Shown: positions 27,001 through 34,385 of the stretch, one piece after another
How the letters are laid out: every line of letters begins with the position of its first letter
Numbering within the stretch: the stretch's first letter is position 1
From: Micromonospora profundi
GTDB lineage: Bacteria; Actinomycetota; Actinomycetes; Mycobacteriales; Micromonosporaceae
Length of the DNA stretch: 64,000 nt
NCBI RefSeq assembly: GCF_011927785.1
Contig: NZ_JAATJK010000001.1
Location: forward strand, 2,170,001 to 2,234,000
Reading direction: 5' to 3'
The notes under the pieces: model-generated
Databases searched by the model: none
Told to the model about the DNA's origin: nothing
What the model saw: only the letters and a program-made list of their open reading frames with translations
Position numbers and translations under genes: made by a program

Positions 27001-29549
27001 TCGCGCAGCGCCTCTTCCGGCGGGGTCTCGCGCAGCCACGCGCGCAGCAGCGCCGCGATGACAGTGGCGTCGGCCGCCGCCCGCTGCTGGGCGAGGAAGA
27101 TCCGGAAGACGGCGGCTTCGAGGTCGCCGCAGCGGTCCAGGTCGCTGACACCGTAGTGACCGAGCGCCTTGGCGAGCTTGGCCTGGAAGCCGTCCGGCAG
27201 CCCGGCCCGCTCCACGTCCAGGCTCTGCAGGTACGTGTGGAAGTACTCGCGCGCACTACGGACGTGGGCGCCGCCGTCCTCGCCGGTGGGCCGGTTGCGG
27301 CTCAACTCGGTCAGGTCGGCGAAGACCTCGATGAGGTCCAGTTCGGCGGCGAGCGGCGGGTGGCCCTCCTCGGCGGCCGTCCGCCGTACCGCGAGGTAGT
27401 CGTCGAGCACGCGACGGTCGTCGTGCGGGTCGACGTCGAAGCCGAGCAGCAGGCCGCGCAGATCCTCCTGGCCGCGCCGGCTGCGCTGGTACGCCGACAC
27501 GTCGTCGTCGGCGGCGGGCAGGTCCAGCTCGACGGCGGCGGCGCTCGGGCCGGCCACAGTCGTCGCGGACTCGTCGCCGAGGGGTTCCAGCCGCAGCAGC
27601 GGCGCTCCGGCCTCCACCTGGCTGCCGACGGAGACGGCGCACTCCTTGAGTCGCGCCCGGAACGGCGCGCGCAGCACCGTCTCCATCTTCATGGCTTCCA
27701 GCACCAGCACCGGCGCGCCGGCCTCGACCTCGGCGCCGACCTCCAGCGGTGTGGCCACGACCAGAGCCGGCATGGGGGAGCGGACGACGCCGCCCTCGTC
27801 GCGGCTGACCCGGTGGGTGACGCCGTCGACCTCGACGAGATGGGTCGGGCCGTGGGTGCCGGTGAGCAGGCGGTACCGGATGCCGTTGACGACGATCTGG
27901 CCGGTGTGCCTGTCGAAGCGGTCCAGGACGACGTCGGCGGTGCGTACGGTGCCGCCCGCCTCGATGCCGACGCGGAACCGGTGCGCGCCGATGCGTGCCA
28001 CCCGCAGGCGGTAGGTGACGCCGCGCAGCTTGAGGTCCAGCGGACGGCCGCTGGCGTGCTGCACCTGCGGGCGCCCGCCGGAGGCCGTCGACAGCAGTCG
28101 CTGCCGCTCGGCCCGCTCCTCCTCCTCGTACGACTCGATGGCGGCCGCGGCAAGCGCAACAGCGGAGTGCCGGTGCGTGACGAGCCGGCCCTCGCCCCGG
28201 ACCCTGTCGATCCAGCCGGTGTCCGCGCTGGCGTCGAGCACCTCGGGCTGGTCGAGCAGGTCGAGCACGAAGCTCTTGTTCGTCGCGCCACCCTCGATGA
28301 TCACCGTGGTGTTCGCCATCGCCCGGCGCAGTTTGCCAAGCGCCTCGTCGCGGTTGCGCCCGTACGCGATGATCTTCGCGATCATCGAGTCGAAGTCGGC
28401 GGGGATGGTGTCGCCCTCGCTGACGCCGGTGTCCACCCGGATGCCGGGGCCGCTGGGCAGGTCCAGCCGCGCGATGCGCCCCGGCGACGGCGCGAAGTCC
28501 CGGTCGGGGTCCTCGGCGTTGAGCCGGGCCTCGATGGCGTGCCCGCGCTCGACCGGGGGCTCACCGTCGAGCCGGCCGCCCGCCGCGACGTGCAGCTGGG
28601 CCTTGACCAGGTCGAATCCGGTGGTCAGCTCGGTGATCGGGTGCTCGACCTGGAGGCGGGTGTTGACCTCCAGGAACGCGAACAGCCGGTCGCCGGGGTG
28701 GTAGAGGAACTCGACTGTCGCCGCGCCGCGGTAGCCGACGGCGATGGCGAGCCGCTCCGCCGACGTCTTCAGCTCGGCTGCCTGCTCGGGGCTGAGCACC
28801 GGCGACGCCGACTCCTCGATGACCTTCTGGTTGCGGCGCTGCACCGAGCAGTCGCGTACGCCGAGCGCCCACGCTGTGCCCTGCCCGTCGGCGATCACCT
28901 GGACCTCGACGTGCCGGGCGCCGGTGACAAGGCGCTCCAGGAACACGATGCCGCTGCCGAACGCCCGCGCCGCCTCCTGGCTGGTGCGCTCGTACGCGTC
29001 GATCAGTTCGGCCTCGTCGCGGACCACGCGGATGCCACGGCCGCCACCGCCGGCGGTGGCCTTCAGCATCAGCGGGTAGCCGACCTCGGCGGCCGAGGCG
29101 CGGGCGGCGGTAAGTGTCTCCACGGCGCCGCGGCTCCACGGCGCGACAGGTACGCCCACCTTCTCGGCGATCAGCTTCGAACCGATCTTGTCGCCGAGCT
29201 GGCGCATGGCGTCCGGGCTCGGGCCGATGAACGTGACGCCGATCTTCTCGCACAGCTCCGCGAACGCCGGGTCCTCGGCGACGAAGCCCCAGCCGACCCA
29301 GGCGGCGTCCGCCCCGGTCTCGACGAGGGCGCGCTCCAGGGTGGCCAGGTTGAGGTACGGGCGCGTGGACGCCGGGCCGAGGTCGTAGGCGATGTCCGCC
29401 TCGCGGACGAACGTGGCGGTGCGGTCGACGTCCGTGTAGAGGGCGATCGTCTCGATCCGGATGCCCGTCTCCGCGGCCAGCTCTCGGACCGCGTGGATGA
29501 GCCGCATGGCGGCTTCACCACGGTTGACGATGGCGACACGGTTGAACAC
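24090..29549 (-). CDS. single-chain biotin-dependent acyl-CoA carboxylase (BC-BCCP-CT)
   Basis: At 1819 residues this fuses all carboxylase functions. Residues 1-450 are biotin carboxylase, with NRGEAAMRLIH, the ATP-grasp loop KATAGGGGRG (from Lys163) and EVNTRLQVEHPITE. BCCP carries EAMKMET with the biotin on Lys621. A large central region (about 680-1270) resembles the BT/linker part of eukaryotic ACC. The carboxyltransferase halves occupy about 1280-1819 (INVGAQPYWNAEATMLMHTKG, GNRPLVVLANLSGFDGS). Likely substrates are acetyl-, propionyl- or longer acyl-CoA; the sequence alone does not decide. The GTG start follows AGGGG by eight bases. No neighbour is obviously in its pathway. Confidence 0.92.
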   Translation of the reverse strand: MFNRVAIVNRGEAAMRLIHAVRELAAETGIRIETIALYTDVDRTATFVREADIAYDLGPASTRPYLNLATLERALVETGADAAWVGWGFVAEDPAFAELCEKIGVTFIGPSPDAMRQLGDKIGSKLIAEKVGVPVAPWSRGAVETLTAARASAAEVGYPLMLKATAGGGGRGIRVVRDEAELIDAYERTSQEAARAFGSGIVFLERLVTGARHVEVQVIADGQGTAWALGVRDCSVQRRNQKVIEESASPVLSPEQAAELKTSAERLAIAVGYRGAATVEFLYHPGDRLFAFLEVNTRLQVEHPITELTTGFDLVKAQLHVAAGGRLDGEPPVERGHAIEARLNAEDPDRDFAPSPGRIARLDLPSGPGIRVDTGVSEGDTIPADFDSMIAKIIAYGRNRDEALGKLRRAMANTTVIIEGGATNKSFVLDLLDQPEVLDASADTGWIDRVRGEGRLVTHRHSAVALAAAAIESYEEEERAERQRLLSTASGGRPQVQHASGRPLDLKLRGVTYRLRVARIGAHRFRVGIEAGGTVRTADVVLDRFDRHTGQIVVNGIRYRLLTGTHGPTHLVEVDGVTHRVSRDEGGVVRSPMPALVVATPLEVGAEVEAGAPVLVLEAMKMETVLRAPFRARLKECAVSVGSQVEAGAPLLRLEPLGDESATTVAGPSAAAVELDLPAADDDVSAYQRSRRGQEDLRGLLLGFDVDPHDDRRVLDDYLAVRRTAAEEGHPPLAAELDLIEVFADLTELSRNRPTGEDGGAHVRSAREYFHTYLQSLDVERAGLPDGFQAKLAKALGHYGVSDLDRCGDLEAAVFRIFLAQQRAAADATVIAALLRAWLRETPPEEALREPAGLALERLIAATQVRFPVVADLARGVVFAWFAQPLLRRNRARVYAQVRGHLRHLDAHPDAPDRTERIAEMVRSTEPLVRLLGQRLVRDHLDNTVMLEVLTRRYYGNRALTSVRTRDVEGCSFVVAERADSSVVSAAVRFDTLGVALRGLAELAGGEDAVDADIYLGWENQPEDFDAMAAALLEVVTAHPLPAQVRRLTTTVAGRGGAVMHHHFTFRPSDGQMAEDRLIRGLHPYIAQRMQLERLHKFDLTRLPSADEEVYLFQCVARENPADDRLVAFAQVRDLTELREQDGRLVALPTAEDAIAACLDSIRRAQTLRPSKTRFTTNRIVVYVWPPSELTRQEMEMIAGRVRPTTVGAGLEEILFIARQRDRRTGELTKIAVRITFDAAGGAELTVGEPPVEPVEPLDEYRLKVLRASSRNTVYPYELTGRLGDFVEYDIDDDHVLVPVDRPKGRNRAAIVAGVVTTPAPLHPQGVTRVVLLGDPTKSLGALSEPECRRVIAALDLAESMRVPLEWWALSAGARISMTSGTENMDWVAAALKRIVEFTQAGGEINIVVAGINVGAQPYWNAEATMLMHTKGVLVMTPDSAMVLTGKQSLDFSGGVSAEDNFGIGGYDRVMGPNGQAQYWAPNLTAARDVLMAHYDHTYVVPGEAAPRRAATTDPVDRDVSDFPHDVASSPFRTVGEIFSVESNPDRKKPFDIRTVMRALSDQDHPVLERWAGMADADTAVVQDVHLGGIPVCLLGIESRSVPRRGFPPTDGPDTYTAGTLFPRSSKKAARAINAASGNRPLVVLANLSGFDGSPESMRKLQLEYGAEIGRAIVNFDGPIVFCVISRYHGGAFVVFSKALNPRMTVLALEGSFASVLGGAPAAAVVFSADVNARTAADDRVRDLQARVAAASGTDRAALTAELDELRSSVRAEKLGEVATEFDRVHNIQRAVEVGSVDAVIRAAELRPRIIEAIEDHLR

Positions 29550-29861
29550 CCGACTGACCCCTTTGGTAGACCATCATGTGCACGCCGCGAGTTGATGGGC
29601 TCCCGGCAGTGATCACTTTTCCGGCTCGGGGCGCGGAATGCCATGGCGCAACCGCCGAACAGACCGCCGCTCAGTTGTAGGAACCTGACAAAAGTTTTTG
29701 GCTGCCACGCCCAGGTTGCCGAATCGGTGTCCGATCCTCGGCGTCGATGCCGTGATGCGTCGTTTGGGTGGTCTGTCGGTTTGCTCGCCGCAGGTCCACC
29801 TGGACGCGGTTCCGGGTCGCCGCCGGTCGTTGCCCGACCGACGGCGACCCGGAAAGCGCGC
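29550..29861. other. 312-bp intergenic region between GH81 and carboxylase genes
   Basis: This gap holds the Shine-Dalgarno and presumably the promoter of the carboxylase gene (29550-29650) and the terminator hairpin of the GH81 gene (29811-29853). I see no convincing reading frame; the long open frames are GC-skew shadows. No clear -35/-10 pair can be named. Confidence 0.6.
29811..29853 (-). terminator. terminator of the GH81 gene
   Basis: A 19-base stem with one mismatch (29811-29829 against 29835-29853; outer arm TCCGGGTCGCCG) and a five-base loop begins nine bases after the GH81 stop codon on the minus strand. Confidence 0.72.
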
Positions 29862-32774
29862 TCAGGAGTAGGGGAGCCGGAGCACCGACTGGTTGCCGAT
29901 GCCCAGGGTTGTGGGGTTGTTGCCGATCGCCGACCAGACCTCCACCCGGACCGTGCCGTTGGACAGCGCGCCCAACGTTCCGGTGGCCGAGGCCAGGCCG
30001 GCGCTCTGGGTGTAGTGCTCGTAGCCGGAAACCGGGTCGGTGGCGAAGTAGCGGAAGGTCTCCACCCGCTCCCAACTGCCGTTGCCGGTCAGGTCGTAGG
30101 AGATCCGCACCTGCACGCCGTTGCCGACCGCCGTGCCCGCGTCCAGGAACAGGTCGAACGCGCTCTGCCCGCCGGAGTAGGCGAGGTTGAGGCCGGTCGC
30201 CGTGAACACGCGCGCGTTGGTCGGCGTACCGTCGTGGTTTCCGTTTGCCGCCGCGACAGTCGTCGTGGCCGCGCTTCCGGCGGTGCCCAGCCCGCCGTTC
30301 GACAGCAGGTACCGGGTCGGAGAGCCCGAGCTGGGCGGCGGCGTGGTCGGGGGAGCCGTCGTCGGGGGAGCCGTCGTGGGCGGTGCCGTGGTCGGCGGTG
30401 CCGTGGTGGGCGGCGTGGTCGGGGTGACGCCGCCAGCGGCGTTGCCACCGCTCCAGGTGTACGCCCCGGTGGTGGCAGTCTTTCCGGCCGCCACGGTGAG
30501 CCTGGTGCCGTTGGAGAACGTGACGGTGATCGGGCTCGCGGTCGGGTTCGACGCCACATAGGTGCGTGAACCGTTGCGGGAGAAGACCGCGCTCAGCGGA
30601 TGGTTGGCGGTGACCGTCGTGTCGACGGTGCCCAACGCCGCGAGGTTGCGGATCCAGTGGAACGTGTGCGCCCGGCTCTCGCCCTCCTCGACTGTGTAGT
30701 TGGGGTTCGCCCGCAGGTTCGCCAGCGCCGCGTCACCGTCGCCGAGGGCCTGGAACTGCCACAGGATGTCCTGCCACACAGTGGGTGGCCCGCCGTTGTT
30801 GCGGACCAGTTCGGCGTAGTTGGTGCGTACGTACGCCGGGTTGTTGCCCAGGTAGAGATGCCCGCCGGTGATCGGCAGCAGGTTGATGCCCTGGATCATC
30901 TCCGGCTCGGCGCTGAACCAGGTGGCGTACGCGCCGCCGTCGCCCCAGACCATGCCGACAGTCGAGTGTCCGAACGCGGCCGGGAAGTTCTGGTCGCTGA
31001 CGTCGAACCAGTACTCCTGGATGGCCGCGGCCTGCGTGGTGTAGAGGAAGATGCCGGCGTCACGGACGGCGGTGTTGCCGGTGACCTGTCCCCACTGGAT
31101 GAGGGCGCTGGCGAAGTTCATTCCCTCCGACGAGGACTCCTGGTTGTTTCCGGAGCCGAACGAGCCGTGCCCGGAGGCCCAGTCGTGGCCGGCGTAGATG
31201 TCGAAGTCCCGCAGGTAGGGAAAGCGCGTGTCGTCGCGTCGGTAGTTGTTGGCGTCGCGGATCAGCAGGTCCACCATGCCGCCGTAGCGGCTGGTGGAGG
31301 CCCACGACGGGTCGAACTTGGCGAGAGTCGCGGCGGCCGCGATGTAGTAGCCGTAGTGGAAGTGGTGGTCGTTGAGCTCCTGGTCCGAGCCGTACGACGC
31401 CGGGTAGCCGATGAGGGTGCCCCAGTTGCTGTCGTAGTAGAAGACCCTGCTGGTCTTTCCGCTCGACGCGGTGAACCAGTCGGTGAGCGTGCTGCGGATG
31501 GCGTTCAGCGCACTGTCGCGGGTGGCCGTGTCGTTGACCAGGTCGGCGACCTCGGCGAGCCGGGCGGCCCGGCCGAGCCCCTTGCCGGTCCAGTAGGTGT
31601 CGCCGCCGCGCTGGTCCATCGGGTTGCTACGTGCGGCGGCCAGGTGACCGTTGAGCGTCGCCAGGTCGGCGCCACTGCCGTCACCGACGGCCGGCAACTC
31701 CGGCAGTACGCCCTGGAACTTCATGGCGGTGCGGAACTGGCTGACGCCGGTGAGCACCTTCATCCGCCCCCGCGCCGACGGGTACGTCGGCGTGATCGGG
31801 GTGGACCCGGACAGCGACTTCCACTGGTGCGGGTAGAGGCTGACCACAGTCTGCGTGGCGCTGCCCTCCCGGGCGGTGGTGGTGAACGCGTACGTGGTGT
31901 TCAGCCCGCTCGTGGCCTGGTCGTAGGTGTACGAGACTGTGGTGCCGGTGACGTGGGCGTGCGCGTACCTGCCGTACGTCGCGGCCAGGTCGGAGCGCTC
32001 CGACGCGCTGGAGGTCGGCGGCAGCAGGGCCACCGAGAAGTACCCGCGACCGGCCAGCCCCGACGAGATCCGGCCGGAGGCGACACTCCAGCTGGCGCCG
32101 CTGGGGGCGTACCCCACGTAGTCGTGGCCGTTGACCCGGAATCCGATTGTGGCACCGCTGTTGGACCAGACCTCCGGGTTGCCGCTCGTGCTGATCACCG
32201 CGTCGCCGCCGGTGCTCTGGAAGTACGCGAACGGCAGGCCGTGGCCGATGGTGGCCCGCAGGGTGCGGGTGCCGTCGCTCCAGTGCGGACTGACCGTCCA
32301 GTCGCTCCAGCCGTCGACCTTGACCTGGGGTGCGCCGAGCCCGGCGACGCCGACCCGGATGTCCTGCACGTACGGGTAGTGGAACTCGCCGACACCGGTG
32401 GCGGTGCCGCTGATGGCGGGCGTGGAGTTGGCGGAGAACCCGAGACCGTCGGTGAACGTGTCGTACGAGATCGGGTGGGCGTGCAGGGGCTCGCTGAAGG
32501 AGCAGTCGGTGCGCTTCCAGAGCAGCGAGGACCACCAGTCGTTTGTGGGGATGGCACCGGCGGGCGCGTTGGCGGTGGCGAACTGCCGGGGGTTGCTCGA
32601 CATCGAGCCGCAGCCGGAGGGGAGCGGGCCGACCGGGGTGGTGGTGTAGCTACCGGCGCCGACGGCGGCGGCCTCGGCGGCGCGGGTGAGGGGGATCGTG
32701 AGGCCGCCGACGACCAGGGCCAGGGCCGTGGTGGCGGCCAGGACCCATCGACGGTGGGGGACGGGAGGTTTCAT
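29862..32774 (-). CDS. secreted GH81 endo-beta-1,3-glucanase with C-terminal binding module
   Basis: A 970-residue laminarinase-type enzyme acting on beta-1,3-glucans such as fungal cell walls. Order: signal peptide (about 1-36, ALALVVGGLTIPLTRAAEAAA), N-terminal beta-sandwich beginning NDWWSSLLWKR, then the helical GH81 catalytic domain with DQELNDHHFHYGYY and NNQESSSEGMNFASAL, which hold the conserved acidic residues. A Pro/Thr linker (PPTTA repeats) leads to a roughly 130-residue C-terminal beta-sandwich (YLLSNGGLGTAGSA to VLRLPYS) that looks like a beta-1,3-glucan-binding CBM56-type module. The ATG has GGGAGG upstream. A LacI-type operator lies 78 bases before the start. Confidence 0.92.
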   Translation of the reverse strand: MKPPVPHRRWVLAATTALALVVGGLTIPLTRAAEAAAVGAGSYTTTPVGPLPSGCGSMSSNPRQFATANAPAGAIPTNDWWSSLLWKRTDCSFSEPLHAHPISYDTFTDGLGFSANSTPAISGTATGVGEFHYPYVQDIRVGVAGLGAPQVKVDGWSDWTVSPHWSDGTRTLRATIGHGLPFAYFQSTGGDAVISTSGNPEVWSNSGATIGFRVNGHDYVGYAPSGASWSVASGRISSGLAGRGYFSVALLPPTSSASERSDLAATYGRYAHAHVTGTTVSYTYDQATSGLNTTYAFTTTAREGSATQTVVSLYPHQWKSLSGSTPITPTYPSARGRMKVLTGVSQFRTAMKFQGVLPELPAVGDGSGADLATLNGHLAAARSNPMDQRGGDTYWTGKGLGRAARLAEVADLVNDTATRDSALNAIRSTLTDWFTASSGKTSRVFYYDSNWGTLIGYPASYGSDQELNDHHFHYGYYIAAAATLAKFDPSWASTSRYGGMVDLLIRDANNYRRDDTRFPYLRDFDIYAGHDWASGHGSFGSGNNQESSSEGMNFASALIQWGQVTGNTAVRDAGIFLYTTQAAAIQEYWFDVSDQNFPAAFGHSTVGMVWGDGGAYATWFSAEPEMIQGINLLPITGGHLYLGNNPAYVRTNYAELVRNNGGPPTVWQDILWQFQALGDGDAALANLRANPNYTVEEGESRAHTFHWIRNLAALGTVDTTVTANHPLSAVFSRNGSRTYVASNPTASPITVTFSNGTRLTVAAGKTATTGAYTWSGGNAAGGVTPTTPPTTAPPTTAPPTTAPPTTAPPTTPPPSSGSPTRYLLSNGGLGTAGSAATTTVAAANGNHDGTPTNARVFTATGLNLAYSGGQSAFDLFLDAGTAVGNGVQVRISYDLTGNGSWERVETFRYFATDPVSGYEHYTQSAGLASATGTLGALSNGTVRVEVWSAIGNNPTTLGIGNQSVLRLPYS
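30343..30414 (-). repeat. 15-bp minisatellite encoding the PPTTA linker
   Basis: Four full 15-bp units (30343-30402) plus a partial copy encode repeated APPTT in the linker between the GH81 domain and the C-terminal module. Copy number is likely to vary between strains. Confidence 0.8.
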
Positions 32775-32792
32775 GGTGCCTCCATCGCACGC

Positions 32793-32812
32793 CGGGTCAC
32801 GGTCCGTGCCCG
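32793..32812 (-). promoter_or_regulatory. leader hairpin upstream of GH81
   Basis: CGGG-T-CACGG and CCGTG-CCCG form a near-perfect stem with one bulged base, ending 18 bases upstream of the GH81 ATG. The position matches the leader dyads of the protease and xylanase genes. Confidence 0.4.
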
Positions 32813-32851
32813 TTCCGGCGCGTTGCGTCTGAAATGAGGAGAAGGTCGACT

Positions 32852-32867
32852 GAGAGAGCGCTCTCTC
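32852..32867. promoter_or_regulatory. LacI/CebR-type operator palindrome
   Basis: GAGAGAGCGCTCTCTC is a 16-bp perfect palindrome with the AGCGCT core seen in actinobacterial LacI-family operators such as the CebR box (GGGAGCGCTCCC). It lies 78-93 bases upstream of the GH81 start, where it could overlap the promoter, so repression relieved by a beta-glucan oligosaccharide is likely. No LacI-family gene is in the window. Confidence 0.72.
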
Positions 32868-33030
32868 TGACTCGCACGGTAATCGAACGCCGAGATCCGC
32901 GTCAATGTGTCAACCAGGTTGCGTACGGATGTCGCTATTTGCCGCAACGCGGCTGGCCCTCTTGCTCGCTGCCGCCCGGTCCGGCCGCGGCCCGGTCCGG
33001 CTCGGCGGCCGCCTGCCGGCGGCGGGGTCG

Positions 33031-33414
33031 CTAGCCCGAGAGCGTCGCGGGGTCGTCGAGGTCGGCGACGAGCGCGGCCGGTGCCCGCATCCGCCACGCG
33101 TCGGTGACGAGTTCGCTGAGGCGTTCGACGCCGACCTCGGGCAGGCGCAGCAGCACCAGGGGCAGCCCTTCGTAACCGGGCGCGGTGAAGAAGAGGTAGG
33201 GCTCGCCGAGCAGCAATGCCTGCTTCTCGGCCTCGTCGCCGACGAACAGCACGGCGACGTCGGTGCGGATCAGCCGTGGCTTGCCGGGGCGGCGCTCCGG
33301 ATAGGACCAGACAAATCCCTTGTCGGCCACCCGGAAGTCGAAGCCGGCGCTGTCGACCTCCACCACGTGCGGCAGAGCGAGCGCCAGTCGCCGCACGTCG
33401 TCCGCGTCAGCCAC
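33031..33414 (-). CDS. MmcQ/YjbR family protein
   Basis: A 127-residue protein with the YjbR fold, a cytoplasmic family often annotated as DNA-binding although function is unproven. Typical features are RRLALALPHVVEVDSAGFDFRVADKGFVWS near the N-terminus and the C-terminal ELVTDAWRMRAPAALVADL, with conserved Trp and Arg. The GTG at 33414 starts the protein at the usual family N-terminus (MADADDVRRLALALP). It lies 53 bases downstream of the DMT transporter gene on the same strand, so it may be co-transcribed. Confidence 0.82.
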   Translation of the reverse strand: MADADDVRRLALALPHVVEVDSAGFDFRVADKGFVWSYPERRPGKPRLIRTDVAVLFVGDEAEKQALLLGEPYLFFTAPGYEGLPLVLLRLPEVGVERLSELVTDAWRMRAPAALVADLDDPATLSG

Positions 33415-33467
33415 CGAACCCCCGCACGATCCACATGTGCCGAGGTTACGCGCCGGCCCGCGTCCCA

Positions 33468-34385
33468 TCACCGGTTGGTGCCGAGTCGCGTGCGGATCGC
33501 TGTCGCGGCGCACAGGATGACCACGAGGCCGCCGACGAGCGTCGTGGCGCCGATCTGCTCGCCCAGCAGCAGGGCCGCCCAGGCGATGCTCATGACGGGC
33601 TGGGCGAGTTGCACCTGGCTGACCTGCGCCATCGGCCCGATCGCCAGCCCGTGGTACCAGGCGAAGAAGCCGAGGAACATGCTGACCGCGCCGAGGTAGC
33701 CGAACGCCGCCCACTGCGCAGGCGTGCCCTGCGGGACCTCTCGGGCGACGGCGACGACAGTCAGGGCCACCATGAGCGGGGAGCACAGGACGAGCGCCCA
33801 GGAGACGGTCTGCCAGGCGCCCAGCTCGCGGGCCAGCAGACCGCCCTCGGCGTACCCGGCGGCGGCGGCCACGACCGCGCCGAAGAGCAGCAGGTCGGCG
33901 GGGTGCAGTCGACCGAGGCCACCCCACTGCGCCGAGGCGAAGACCGTGGCGGCCACCGCGCCAGCGCCGGCGGCGACCCAGAACCGGCCGGGCGGGCGCT
34001 CGTGTCCGCGCAGGACGGCGAGCATGGCGGTCACCGCCGGCAGCACGGCGATCACGACAGCGCCGTGGCTGGCCGGCGCGCTGGTCAGGGCGAACGAGGT
34101 CAGCAGCGGAAACCCGACGACGACGCCGCCGCCCACCACGGCGAGGCGGAGCCACTGCGCGCCGCGCGGCAGGCGCTGGCGCGTGATCGTCAGAGCGATC
34201 GCGGCCAGCAGCGCCGCGACGACCGCTCGGGCCGACCCGATGAACAGGGGCGACAGGCCGCCCACTGCCAGTCGGGTGAGGGGGACGGTGAGCGAGAACG
34301 CCGCTACTCCCACCAGACCCCAGCGAAGCCCGGCCGGCGGTATCGCCGTCCGCGTGATTGCAGTAGCGCTACTCTGTGTTCTCAT
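33468..34385 (-). CDS. EamA-family DMT transporter, divergent partner of a MocR regulator
   Basis: A 305-residue ten-helix transporter with two EamA repeats (WGLVGVAAFSLTVPLTRLAVGGLSPLFIGSARAVVAALL and YLGAVSMFLGFFAWYHGLAIGPMAQVSQVQLAQPVMS). Its start codon overlaps that of the divergent MocR gene, and TACCGT lies five bases upstream on the minus strand, so its transcript should be leaderless. This pairing is common for MocR regulators and suggests control of export of an amino acid or vitamin B6-related metabolite; the substrate is not readable. Longer in-frame starts would run into the MocR coding sequence. Confidence 0.88.
   Translation of the reverse strand: MRTQSSATAITRTAIPPAGLRWGLVGVAAFSLTVPLTRLAVGGLSPLFIGSARAVVAALLAAIALTITRQRLPRGAQWLRLAVVGGGVVVGFPLLTSFALTSAPASHGAVVIAVLPAVTAMLAVLRGHERPPGRFWVAAGAGAVAATVFASAQWGGLGRLHPADLLLFGAVVAAAAGYAEGGLLARELGAWQTVSWALVLCSPLMVALTVVAVAREVPQGTPAQWAAFGYLGAVSMFLGFFAWYHGLAIGPMAQVSQVQLAQPVMSIAWAALLLGEQIGATTLVGGLVVILCAATAIRTRLGTNR
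34362..34373. promoter_or_regulatory. palindrome in the EamA/MocR divergent region
   Basis: AGTAGCGCTACT is a perfect 12-bp palindrome 11 bases upstream of the MocR ATG. It lies inside the 5' coding region of the transporter gene, because the two starts overlap. It is a candidate autoregulatory site. Confidence 0.45.

Noticed and set aside
24792-29612. Very long plus-strand open frame (about 1600 codons) opposite the carboxylase gene
   Set aside because: Composition is a His/Arg/Gly/Val-rich shadow of a GC-rich gene on the other strand; no domain is recognisable, and the minus-strand frame has all carboxylase motifs.
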